NCBI GenBank assembly: GCA_036130055.1
Contig: JAYYOR010000014.1
Location: forward strand, 62,001-126,000
Length of the DNA: 64,000 nt
From: TMED69 sp036130055
GTDB lineage: Bacteria > Pseudomonadota > Gammaproteobacteria > Ga0077536
Reading direction: 5' to 3'
Of the stretch, positions 1 to 7,994 are shown one piece after another (within the stretch, counting starts at the first letter, position 1; each line of letters starts with the position of its first letter). Made by a program: the position numbers and the translations under genes. The notes beneath the pieces are model-generated. The model was not told where the DNA came from and made no database searches. It saw only the letters and a list, made by a program, of their open reading frames with translations.

Positions 1-644
1 TTGATTGCATTCAAGCAATGACTACTGGAATGGTCAAATATCAAGGCCATGAAACCCTGGAAGGATTAAAAAATCAAGAAGAAATGGATTTGTATTGTTA
101 TTATGTAGCTGGTGTTGTGGGAGTTATGTTGACTAAGTTATTTATTGAGTACGGAAATAATTGGAACCAAGATACTAAAAATAAAATGACGCAAATGGCA
201 ATATCTTTTGGGCAAGGTTTGCAAATGACAAACATTATTAAAGATTTTTGGGTTGACCGAAAAAGAGGGGCATGCTGGTTACCTCGTTCGATATTTGAAC
301 CCATCGGTGTTTCTCTCAAAAAAATCGATATAGAAGATATTAGAAAATTTAAAGTAGGAATTAATCTACTTATAGAAATAGCTTATAGACATTTAACTAA
401 TGCCTTAGAATATACTCTTATGATCCCAAAAAATGAGAAAGGGATACGGATGTTTTGTTTGTGGGCAATTCTTATGGCAACCTTGACCTTATCAAAAATA
501 AGAAATAGCAATGAATTCATTAAAAGAAAAAATGTTAAGATCTCGAGAAAAACCGTGGGACTAGTTATTTTTTTTAGCAGCTTATGCAACAAATCAAACC
601 TAGCAATTCGAATTCTTTTTAAACTAACTACTCTAAGAATCTAA
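1..644 (+). CDS. Squalene/phytoene synthase family protein, 5' end cut off by the window
   Basis: The reading frame is open from position 3, so the gene starts to the left of the window; about 214 C-terminal residues are visible. It resembles squalene synthase, which joins two farnesyl diphosphates head to head, the committed step to hopanoids. The visible part carries the helix that includes YCYYVAGVVG and the second aspartate-rich motif, with DFWVDRKRGACWLP. These forms resemble the ERG9-like, single-enzyme squalene synthases more than the HpnC/HpnD pair. The first aspartate-rich motif lies outside the window. The stop is 14 nt before hpnG, so it is probably co-transcribed with the hopanoid genes. 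A phytoene synthase is the alternative, made less likely by the neighbours. Confidence 0.8.
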   Translation, partial: DCIQAMTTGMVKYQGHETLEGLKNQEEMDLYCYYVAGVVGVMLTKLFIEYGNNWNQDTKNKMTQMAISFGQGLQMTNIIKDFWVDRKRGACWLPRSIFEPIGVSLKKIDIEDIRKFKVGINLLIEIAYRHLTNALEYTLMIPKNEKGIRMFCLWAILMATLTLSKIRNSNEFIKRKNVKISRKTVGLVIFFSSLCNKSNLAIRILFKLTTLRI

Positions 645-658
645 AATCAGATAAAGAT

Positions 659-1330
659 ATGATCGGAATTATTGCCGCTATGAATTCAGAATATGCTTTG
701 TTTAAGAAAAATAAAAGCAAACTATTCAATGGCAAAAAGTACAAAATCGTAAAAAGCGGTGTCGGAAGATATGCAGCGGCCAAGGCGACCAACCAACTTA
801 TTAATTTAGGCTGTGACACCATTTTAGGATGGGGTTTTGCTGGAGGGCTAGCGAAAGAATCCCAATGTGGTCAAATAATAATCACAAATAATTTCGTATC
901 AGAAAATCGTAAGTATTCGTTCGAGACGCCGTTATATCAAGAATTGAAGAATCAAATAAAGTCACTTGACCCTACGGAAGGCATATTATTTGCGTCTGAC
1001 AAACCCATTTTAAACGAAAAAAAGAAGCAAGAACTAGGGAGAAAGTTCAACTCGATAGCAGTAGATATGGAGTCACAAGGTATAATATCTGTTGTAAATC
1101 ATAGGAAAATTCCATATTTAACTATTAGGGTTATACTGGATGACTCTTTTACTACTCTACCACGTTGGATCTCAACGTTACTAGAAGAAAGAAGCTTACC
1201 AAAAAAAATTAGATTACTAACGATGAACATTCTTATGCCTAGTGAGAGTCTGAATTTAATCAGGTTGATTAAATTGCATAACAGAGCTGCCAAGCAACTT
1301 TATAAGACCTCAGCATTACTAACAAGATGA
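659..1330 (+). CDS. hpnG: HpnG, adenosylhopane nucleosidase/phosphorylase
   Basis: This 223-residue protein belongs to the purine/uridine phosphorylase fold. HpnG removes adenine from adenosylhopane, the step after HpnH in making bacteriohopanepolyol side chains. The sequence shows a glycine-rich segment GWGFAGGL near residue 60 and the nucleoside-binding AVDMESQG motif around residues 138-145, followed by an RVILDD segment, as in HpnG and MTA/SAH nucleosidases. It starts 14 nt after the squalene-synthase-type gene and ends 16 nt before hpnN, in one operon. A generic MTA/SAH nucleosidase is possible from the fold alone, but the hopanoid neighbours make HpnG the better reading. Confidence 0.85.
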   Translation: MIGIIAAMNSEYALFKKNKSKLFNGKKYKIVKSGVGRYAAAKATNQLINLGCDTILGWGFAGGLAKESQCGQIIITNNFVSENRKYSFETPLYQELKNQIKSLDPTEGILFASDKPILNEKKKQELGRKFNSIAVDMESQGIISVVNHRKIPYLTIRVILDDSFTTLPRWISTLLEERSLPKKIRLLTMNILMPSESLNLIRLIKLHNRAAKQLYKTSALLTR

Positions 1331-1346
1331 ACTGTTAAAACAACTT

Positions 1347-3917
1347 ATGTTCGACAAAATTTTCAAAGCAGTAATAAAAGGATGTGTTGCAAATCCTTGG
1401 CTGGTAATAATTATAAATTTTTCATTACTACTCGTGGCTTTAAGTTATACCGCAAGTAATCTTAAAATTAATACAAATACTGAAGAAATGCTTTCCGAAG
1501 AACTAACGTGGCGGAAATATCATAATGAATATAAAACTGCCTTCCCTAGCAATATAGACAACCTGATCTTGATCGTCGAAAGCCCAAAATCAAATAATCT
1601 TTCTTTAAATACCCGCAAGCTAGTTAACAACCTGAAAAATACTGGCAAATTTGATTTCGTTACCTCAATACAGGAATCAGATTTTATCAGAAAAAATGGG
1701 TTGCTCTATTTAGATCTTGAAGAGTTAAACAAGCTAGTGCCCCGACTGGTCAACGCACAACCATTTCTAGGCAGACTTTCCGAAAAAAACGATTTTCCTG
1801 GCGTATTGAGCTTAATCGAAGACTTAAAAAGAAAATCGTCTGATAAAAATCTCGAAGAAAAAAATTTATTTATCCACCAAATTAACCGATCCATAGATAA
1901 CACCTTAAAAGGTTTTCTTTCACCAATCAATTGGAATTCTGTCGTAAAAAAAGGGGGCTTAAACTCTTCTAACTATAGGATAATTATCGCAAAGCCCAAA
2001 CTCGATTATACAAAACTGCTTCCCGGTGAAGAAAGTGTTCAAGCAATCGATAAGATAGTAAATGAACTGAGTAGAGAGACCGTTGAACCTCTGGAGGTAA
2101 CAGTAACCGGCAGTACCGCTATAGCCTATGACGAACTCAAGAGTGTAAGTAGTGGAACTAAAATGTCCGGCTTTCTCGCCCTACTGTTAGTCCTAATCGT
2201 TCTTTTCTTCGCTTTCAAGTCAATTAGTCTAATTTTAGCAATCTGCGCAAACTTAATGGCAGGGCTAATATTCACAGCCACATTTGCAACATTCACCGTC
2301 GGCACACTCAACATGATATCAATAGCTTTCGCGGTATTATATATTGGCTTAGCAATCGATTTCGCAATACATATTTGTATGTTGTACGCTGAAAACTGTG
2401 CAAGATTAAAAAAAATTGAAGCCATTAAAAATGCAATTTTTAGTCTTAGAAAAAGTCTGATATTCTGTACACTAACGACCTCAATTGGCTTTTTCTCATT
2501 CATCCCCACCGCTTACCGTGGTGTTGCTGAATTAGGCCTGATATCTGGGGTGGGCATGATCCTTAGTCTATTTCTAAGCTTTACGCTACTTCCATCACTT
2601 TTAACTGTGTTACCTAAACCGAAACATTCCCAAGGAGCCAGGAATTCTCACAAGCCACATCGAAGGGTTAAAATAGAAAAAATTATTATGGTCGGTCTTC
2701 TCGCAATTGCTTTTAGTGGGTTAATAAATATCAAAAAACTACATTTTGACAATAATCCAATTAATTTAAATAACGAAAGTATGCCCTCAATTCAAGGCCT
2801 CAAAAAACTAGAGACTTTAAATTTTGATTACAATTCATCTATCTCTTTGCTTATTTCTGATTTAAAAGAAGCACAAAGATTTGCAGACAAACTTAATAAA
2901 AATGATAAAATTAAAGAAGTCAAATTAATAACAAACTATATACCGACAAACCAGAATAAGAAAATTGATCTAATTGAAGAGCTTAATTTAATCTTTGGTG
3001 GAGAGATTCAAATCAATAATAGAATCCGTCCCGTTGACATCGATGAGTATAATAGGAGCATAATAAAATTTCTCGCTACTTTTGAACCCGAATCAAAAGC
3101 TGAAAGGTCTTTAAAAGAAAACCTTGAATCCTTACTTTATCAAATTAATAGCTCAGAAAAAAAACAGAAGAAAACAGGTTTATTTGAAATGCTAAATAAA
3201 AATATTTTTTACTATTTTCACGATTTTACTGAATCGATTTCGGAGCTTCTGTCTGCCGAAAAAGTCTCGATGGCGACCCTGCCGAAAGAACTGAAACAGT
3301 TATGGGTTAGCGAGAAAAATCAATTTAGAATCGAAATCTTCCCGAAAGAAAAAATGAATGGACTAGGTATTGCTTCTTTTCAAAAATTAATTGGTGAAGA
3401 AAAGTATGTGTTTTCCGGAGTTCCGGTTATTAATCAAGAAGCTGGAAAGTCAGTTGTCAAAGCGTTTACTCAAGCAATTTTAACAGCCTTGGTAATTATA
3501 TTTGCAATAGCTTACGCTCTTACCAAAAAATTTAGCTCAGTTTTAACGTTGCTTACACCCTTATTCATAGCAAACTTGTGTGTAATTTTCTTCTTAACTA
3601 CTGTTTCGTTTCCGCTTAATTTTGCTAATATCATTGCTCTCCCTCTCTTACTTGGGATTGGAATCGACAGTAGTATCCACGTATTCCACCGACTGAAAAC
3701 GTCTATTAACGGTGAATTATTTTATAGAACAAGCACTGCAAAAGCCGTAATATTCAGCGCGCTCACAACATCCCTAAGTTTTGGTAGTCTTACTTTTTCT
3801 TCACACAAGGGCACGGCAAGTTTAGGAATTCTATTAATGGTTGGTCTCGCTCTGATCACAATCGCGGTTCTGTCATTTATCCCATATATTATGAACATGA
3901 AACAATATGAAATCTAA
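1347..3917 (+). CDS. hpnN: HpnN, RND/MMPL-family hopanoid transporter
   Basis: At 856 residues this is a full-length two-lobed RND transporter of the MMPL type. HpnN proteins move hopanoids from the inner to the outer membrane. There is one N-terminal membrane helix (about 17-37), a large periplasmic lobe to about 265, a cluster of membrane helices (about 270-425), then a repeat of the layout: a helix near 445-460, a second periplasmic lobe, and a helix cluster from about 715 to 850. Sterol-sensing-like segments with GLAIDFAIH and GIGIDSSIH occur in equivalent places in the two halves. Its last 11 nt overlap the CDP-alcohol phosphatidyltransferase gene, suggesting coupled translation. Confidence 0.9.
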   Translation: MFDKIFKAVIKGCVANPWLVIIINFSLLLVALSYTASNLKINTNTEEMLSEELTWRKYHNEYKTAFPSNIDNLILIVESPKSNNLSLNTRKLVNNLKNTGKFDFVTSIQESDFIRKNGLLYLDLEELNKLVPRLVNAQPFLGRLSEKNDFPGVLSLIEDLKRKSSDKNLEEKNLFIHQINRSIDNTLKGFLSPINWNSVVKKGGLNSSNYRIIIAKPKLDYTKLLPGEESVQAIDKIVNELSRETVEPLEVTVTGSTAIAYDELKSVSSGTKMSGFLALLLVLIVLFFAFKSISLILAICANLMAGLIFTATFATFTVGTLNMISIAFAVLYIGLAIDFAIHICMLYAENCARLKKIEAIKNAIFSLRKSLIFCTLTTSIGFFSFIPTAYRGVAELGLISGVGMILSLFLSFTLLPSLLTVLPKPKHSQGARNSHKPHRRVKIEKIIMVGLLAIAFSGLINIKKLHFDNNPINLNNESMPSIQGLKKLETLNFDYNSSISLLISDLKEAQRFADKLNKNDKIKEVKLITNYIPTNQNKKIDLIEELNLIFGGEIQINNRIRPVDIDEYNRSIIKFLATFEPESKAERSLKENLESLLYQINSSEKKQKKTGLFEMLNKNIFYYFHDFTESISELLSAEKVSMATLPKELKQLWVSEKNQFRIEIFPKEKMNGLGIASFQKLIGEEKYVFSGVPVINQEAGKSVVKAFTQAILTALVIIFAIAYALTKKFSSVLTLLTPLFIANLCVIFFLTTVSFPLNFANIIALPLLLGIGIDSSIHVFHRLKTSINGELFYRTSTAKAVIFSALTTSLSFGSLTFSSHKGTASLGILLMVGLALITIAVLSFIPYIMNMKQYEI

Positions 3918-4503
3918 CGCTCCCGAAAAACCGTGGGATGTCTCAATTGCGCAATTCTTTGTAAAAAAATTAGCAAGGATTCATCTTATTACGCCGAATC
4001 ATATTACATTATTAAGACTAATATTTGCAATATCTAGCATCGTCTTATTAGCAAATTCAAATTTTTTTGTTGGCTCGTTCCTTTTTACAATAGCAAATTT
4101 TCTTGACCACGTAGACGGAGAATTAGCGAGATTTACAAAGACAAACTCCCAGTTTGGGCATTGGTTTGATTTGGCAACTGATGCATTCACCATAATAGGT
4201 GTTTTTCTTGCAATCGGATTTGGACTTTCTAAAATTAATAGTACTTGGTTTATGGTCTGCGGTATGGTGAGCGCTATTTCAGTTTGCATCATCTTTTTAA
4301 TAAGAAATAAAATTGAGCAATCCTTTGGAAAAGCAGAGACCAAACAAAAATCGTTTTATGGTTTTGAAAGCGAAGACATACTCTATTTTCTTCCACTGCT
4401 GGCCATAACCGATACTTTAACTTATTTTCTCATTTTATCTTCTTGTGGAGCTCCAATCGGGGCTCTGTTAACATTCCTTAAATATAAAAAAAGGGAGCAA
4501 TAA
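3907..4503 (+). CDS. CDP-alcohol phosphatidyltransferase family protein
   Basis: This 198-residue integral membrane enzyme carries the complete family signature: D67, D70, G71, A74, R75, G84, D88 and D92, in the pattern D-x2-D-G-x2-A-R-x8-G-x3-D-x3-D. Such enzymes move a phospho- or phosphono-alcohol group from a CMP-activated donor to an acceptor alcohol. It overlaps hpnN by 11 nt and shares one base with hpnA (TAATG), so it is embedded in the hopanoid operon rather than being the housekeeping PgsA or PssA. With an AEP pathway and two nucleotidyltransferases 3 kb away, an attractive inference is transfer of CMP-aminoethylphosphonate to a lipid. The family call is secure; the substrates are not shown by the sequence. 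Confidence 0.85.
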   Translation: MKSNAPEKPWDVSIAQFFVKKLARIHLITPNHITLLRLIFAISSIVLLANSNFFVGSFLFTIANFLDHVDGELARFTKTNSQFGHWFDLATDAFTIIGVFLAIGFGLSKINSTWFMVCGMVSAISVCIIFLIRNKIEQSFGKAETKQKSFYGFESEDILYFLPLLAITDTLTYFLILSSCGAPIGALLTFLKYKKREQ

Positions 4504-5483
4504 TGGAGAATGTACTTGTTACTGGAGCAAATGGTTTTTTAGGAAGTGCTCTTGTGCGGGAACTTATCCCTCATTTTAATGTAAAAGCTCTCGTCAGGGT
4601 AACGAGCAATCTTGCAAATTTGAAAGAGCTTGACCTTGAAATAGTAAATGGCGACTTAAGGGATAGAGATTCACTTATTAGCGCATGCAAAAATGCTGAT
4701 TATATTTTTCACGCAGCTGCAGACTATAGACTTTGGGTAAAGAATTCAAAAGAATTGTACAAAACTAATGTGGACGGAACAAGAAATCTACTCGAAGCTG
4801 CGTATAAAATAGGAATAAAAAAATTTATCTACACAAGTAGCGTTGCAGCCCTAGGTTCTAACCCTGATGGTTCTCCAGCAAATGAAGAAACACCTGTTAC
4901 TATTGAACAAATGGTCGGACATTATAAAAAATCAAAGTTCTTGGCTGAACAAGAGGTTCTAGCTTTTTATCGAGACACCAGTTTTCCGATCGTTATTGTA
5001 AACCCCTCCACGCCTGTCGGGCCTAGGGATATAAAACCAACTCCAACTGGCAGGATGCTCAAGGATGCCGCAAATCAAAAGATACCGGCTTATGTCAATA
5101 CTGGTCTAAACCTTGTCCACGTCAACGACGTTGCCAAAGGCCACCTGTTGGCCCTTAAAAAAGGGCGCTCCGGCAGAAAGTATATTTTAGGCGGAAATAA
5201 CTATTCTCTTCTCGAAATTTTAAAGATGGTTGCAGATATGAAAGGCAACAAAACATCTTTCTTTCGACTCAATCGGCATATGTTATATCCTGTAGCTTTT
5301 ATTTGGGAGTTGGTTGCCTCAACGCTAAATCTGAAAGAGCCTCTCCTAACCATCGACGGTCTAAAAATGGCATCCAAAAAGATGTTTTTTTCGAGCGAGA
5401 GAGCGAAAGCCGAGCTAGGCTACACATACCGCGACCCTAGAGAAGGAATCGAGGAGGCAATCAAATGGTTTTCAGAGAATTAA
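4503..5483 (+). CDS. hpnA: HpnA, hopanoid-associated NAD-dependent epimerase/dehydratase
   Basis: This 326-residue extended short-chain dehydrogenase has an N-terminal Rossmann motif GANGFLG at residues 8-14, an HAAAD stretch near residue 70, and an active-site S/T plus YxxxK region (TSSVAALG near 111-118, HYKKSK near 140). The overall pattern resembles dihydroflavonol reductases and the HpnA family. HpnA is found in hopanoid clusters as a presumed sugar epimerase, but its reaction is not firmly known. It is translationally coupled to the CDP-alcohol phosphatidyltransferase. It ends the first + strand operon; hpnL follows on the other strand after 23 nt. Confidence 0.87.
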   Translation: MENVLVTGANGFLGSALVRELIPHFNVKALVRVTSNLANLKELDLEIVNGDLRDRDSLISACKNADYIFHAAADYRLWVKNSKELYKTNVDGTRNLLEAAYKIGIKKFIYTSSVAALGSNPDGSPANEETPVTIEQMVGHYKKSKFLAEQEVLAFYRDTSFPIVIVNPSTPVGPRDIKPTPTGRMLKDAANQKIPAYVNTGLNLVHVNDVAKGHLLALKKGRSGRKYILGGNNYSLLEILKMVADMKGNKTSFFRLNRHMLYPVAFIWELVASTLNLKEPLLTIDGLKMASKKMFFSSERAKAELGYTYRDPREGIEEAIKWFSEN

Positions 5484-5506
5484 ATAAACGCCAGAAGTGC
5501 TCCAGG

Positions 5507-6490
5507 TTATTCTTTTTTTAACTCGAAACTCAGTGATAAAATCAAACTTAGAAATATCCAAATAAAATCCCTTGCTCTTCTTATTAAAGAGGCGGTCAGT
5601 CCGAGGCTAGCAGCGCCTAAAAGTATTTGAGAGCCTAAAAAAAACGCGCCCTCCTGAGTACCAATAGCAGAAGGAATAAAAAAAGTCATTGTACGCACTA
5701 ACTGGATTAAACCTTCAAGCAAAATTGCATCTTCCCAGGTAAGGGGCCTACCTAAAAAATAAAAGATCAAGTAAAGCTCAACAACACCAAAAAACCAGTT
5801 TAAAGATGCAAAAAAAAATGAAAGTGCTAATCGTTTTTTATGATTTATATAAAATCTATTAAAATTTTGATCTACCTTTTTTATTCCTTCAAAAAGCTTT
5901 ATTAGTTTATGCTTTCTAAATCTACTACAGAAAAAATCTGACATTCTTGATAGCAAATACTTTTTTTGCAAAATAAAGAAAATAAAAATAAAAAAAGTGG
6001 CAATGCTTAAAAGTAAAGCACCAGCATTCTTTTGACCTGAAGATAACCGAGGATTGTCTAATGATAGAAAAAAAGCTAAACCAATGAATCCTACAAGTGA
6101 AAGCATGCTTACCGTCTTTGAAATAATCAGCGCTGATGTTGAGTCAACAAAGGAAACTTGATAGTTGTTTTTTAGTATTAGAGCTTTTAGAGGCTCACCT
6201 CCTAAAGAAGCAGCCGGCAGAATATTATTATAAGCCTCACCTACCATTCTAATACCAAAAAAGCGGCTTGCCCAACGAGCATTGAATCTAATATTGGTAA
6301 AAGTCATTTGCCAACTTAGTGAGTCTGAGCCAAAATATAGTATGAAGATAACATAAATAATAAAAAAACCATTAAAACCAAGGAAAAAAATTTGATTTGC
6401 GATATCATCTAAATCATTCAGCGACAAAAGATAAAGAAATAAGGCTAAGCCTATACAGAAAAAAAATATTTTAATTAACTTACCTTGCAT
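5507..6490 (-). CDS. hpnL: HpnL-like membrane protein (LPG synthase transmembrane family)
   Basis: The product is a highly hydrophobic, about 327-residue protein with some seven to eight membrane segments, of the UPF0104/lysylphosphatidylglycerol-synthase membrane domain family, to which HpnL of hopanoid clusters belongs. Visible family marks are the PAASLGGEPLKALIL segment in the first half and FFIPSAIGTQEGAFF near the end. Its role in hopanoid biology is unknown; flippase-like or accessory roles have been proposed for the family. I prefer the ATG at 6490 to the GTG at 6499, since the ATG has a GAAG sequence about 8 nt upstream. Only 34 nt separate it from the divergent oxygenase gene, too little for two full promoters outside coding sequence. 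Confidence 0.75.
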   Translation of the reverse strand: MQGKLIKIFFFCIGLALFLYLLSLNDLDDIANQIFFLGFNGFFIIYVIFILYFGSDSLSWQMTFTNIRFNARWASRFFGIRMVGEAYNNILPAASLGGEPLKALILKNNYQVSFVDSTSALIISKTVSMLSLVGFIGLAFFLSLDNPRLSSGQKNAGALLLSIATFFIFIFFILQKKYLLSRMSDFFCSRFRKHKLIKLFEGIKKVDQNFNRFYINHKKRLALSFFFASLNWFFGVVELYLIFYFLGRPLTWEDAILLEGLIQLVRTMTFFIPSAIGTQEGAFFLGSQILLGAASLGLTASLIRRARDFIWIFLSLILSLSFELKKE

Positions 6491-6524
6491 TTTAACCACT
6501 TCAGTTCTTCACCATGCCATTATT

Positions 6525-7259
6525 ATGAATACATCAACATCATTGCAATTAGAAACCGTATTTTCCAAACTGGAACCTAACTTAAATAAGATTATAGAAG
6601 AATTTCACGAAAATGATGAATTTGTTTTCGTTCCGAACTTTCTTACCCCGGAGATGGTGAAACTTATGGAAAGAGAATCTTTAAAGCTCAATGATTTTAT
6701 ACATCGCAGTTTCATTCCAAAACATAAAAAAGGCGGTAGTGTATCAAGAGATACACTGTTTGAAAACACAAGTATCTTCAGGGAAATTTACGAATCTAAA
6801 AGCCTCCTTCAAGCTGTTTGTAAGATAACTAAAGAAAATCTAGAATTATGTCCAGCGTCGGATCAGCATGGCTGCGCATTGTATTACTATGATCAAGAAG
6901 GCGATTTTATTGGCTTTCACTTTGACACATCATATTATGCTGGCAAAAGATACACTCTGCTGATTGGTATTGTTGACAAATCGTCTTGCTACTTAGAATA
7001 CGAGTTATTCCATAAAAAGGACGGCGTTAAAATCAAAAAAAACAGAATAAAAATTAGTCCCGGAAGTTTAGCACTATTCAATGGAGACAAGCTGCGACAC
7101 AGGATCACACCTGCAAAAAAAGACGATCTAAGGGTTGTTCTGACCTTGGAATTTGTATCAGACTCTTCTATGAATCCATTTTTAAAATTTGTATCAAATA
7201 TGAAAGATTCAATCGCTTATTTTGGTTTTAAGAACGTTTTCAAGTCAGCAGGTAAATAA
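6525..7259 (+). CDS. 2-oxoglutarate/Fe(II)-dependent oxygenase-like protein
   Basis: The 244-residue protein has the facial triad of Fe(II)/2-oxoglutarate dioxygenases: H132-x-D134 (context GFHFDTSYY), a distal H192 (KLRHRITP), and R203 as the likely 2-oxoglutarate anchor, in a double-stranded beta-helix setting. The substrate is unknown. It is the first gene of the phosphonate operon: the next gene starts on the base after its stop. Oxygenases of this fold hydroxylate phosphonates such as 2-aminoethylphosphonate in known pathways, so AEP or its lipid conjugate is a reasonable guess; a hopanoid or fatty-acyl substrate is equally open. Confidence 0.7.
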   Translation: MNTSTSLQLETVFSKLEPNLNKIIEEFHENDEFVFVPNFLTPEMVKLMERESLKLNDFIHRSFIPKHKKGGSVSRDTLFENTSIFREIYESKSLLQAVCKITKENLELCPASDQHGCALYYYDQEGDFIGFHFDTSYYAGKRYTLLIGIVDKSSCYLEYELFHKKDGVKIKKNRIKISPGSLALFNGDKLRHRITPAKKDDLRVVLTLEFVSDSSMNPFLKFVSNMKDSIAYFGFKNVFKSAGK

Positions 7260-7994
7260 ATGAACGCTATTATATTAGCAGCAGGCACAGGTACCCGATT
7301 AAAAAAGATGCATAAAAAACCTAAAGTTTTGCTTGAGTTTAATAACAGGACACTTTTGGAAAGACATATCAAGAACCTCCAGCATGAACAAATAAAAAAA
7401 ATTTTTGTCGTAGTTGGTTACCAAAGTCAGGCAATTATAGAAGAAATTAAAAATCATGCATCACATAATATTGAGGTAGTTTTCAATAATGACTACAAGT
7501 CAGGTTCGATATTGAGTGTTTTTTGCGCACTAAAACAAATAAGCTCAAAAGAAGATCTTCTATTGATGGACGGCGATGTGTTATACGATAAAAACATTTT
7601 GGAAAGGTTGATTTCAAATAACAGTAGTTCGCTTGTTTTCGACTCTAATTTTGATGATGATGATGAACCAGTTAAAGTGTGTATAAAGGATAATTTAATA
7701 AAGGATTTTGGAAAGGGAAAATTCTCAAAAGAAAAATTCAGTAGAATTGGTGAGTCCGTAGGTTTCTTTAAAATCAAATATATTGATACAGTAAAATTCC
7801 GCCATGTTTGTGAAAAGATGATATTAAATAGAGAACTTGAACGACCACATGAAGACGCTTTTAGAAAGATAATTCACGATCAAATTTTTTATATAAAACC
7901 AATTGATGTCACTGGATTGCTATGGACAGAAATTGATTTCCCCGAGGATATAGAAAAAGCTCTACGGATAATTCCAAAACTAAAAGAAGAATAA
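7260..7994 (+). CDS. Free-standing nucleotidyltransferase, LicC/PntC type (putative CTP:phosphonoalcohol cytidylyltransferase)
   Basis: This 244-residue sugar-nucleotidyltransferase-fold enzyme has the N-terminal signature AAGTGTR (7-13) followed by KPK at 20-22, an MDGD metal-binding motif near residue 103, and EIDFPED near the C-terminus, all typical of choline-phosphate (LicC) and 2-aminoethylphosphonate (PntC) cytidylyltransferases. These activate a small phospho- or phosphono-amine with CTP. It abuts the oxygenase gene and overlaps the PEP mutase gene by one base, so it is in the middle of a tight operon. CMP-AEP formation is the favoured role; a sugar-phosphate substrate cannot be ruled out. 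Confidence 0.75.
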   Translation: MNAIILAAGTGTRLKKMHKKPKVLLEFNNRTLLERHIKNLQHEQIKKIFVVVGYQSQAIIEEIKNHASHNIEVVFNNDYKSGSILSVFCALKQISSKEDLLLMDGDVLYDKNILERLISNNSSSLVFDSNFDDDDEPVKVCIKDNLIKDFGKGKFSKEKFSRIGESVGFFKIKYIDTVKFRHVCEKMILNRELERPHEDAFRKIIHDQIFYIKPIDVTGLLWTEIDFPEDIEKALRIIPKLKEE

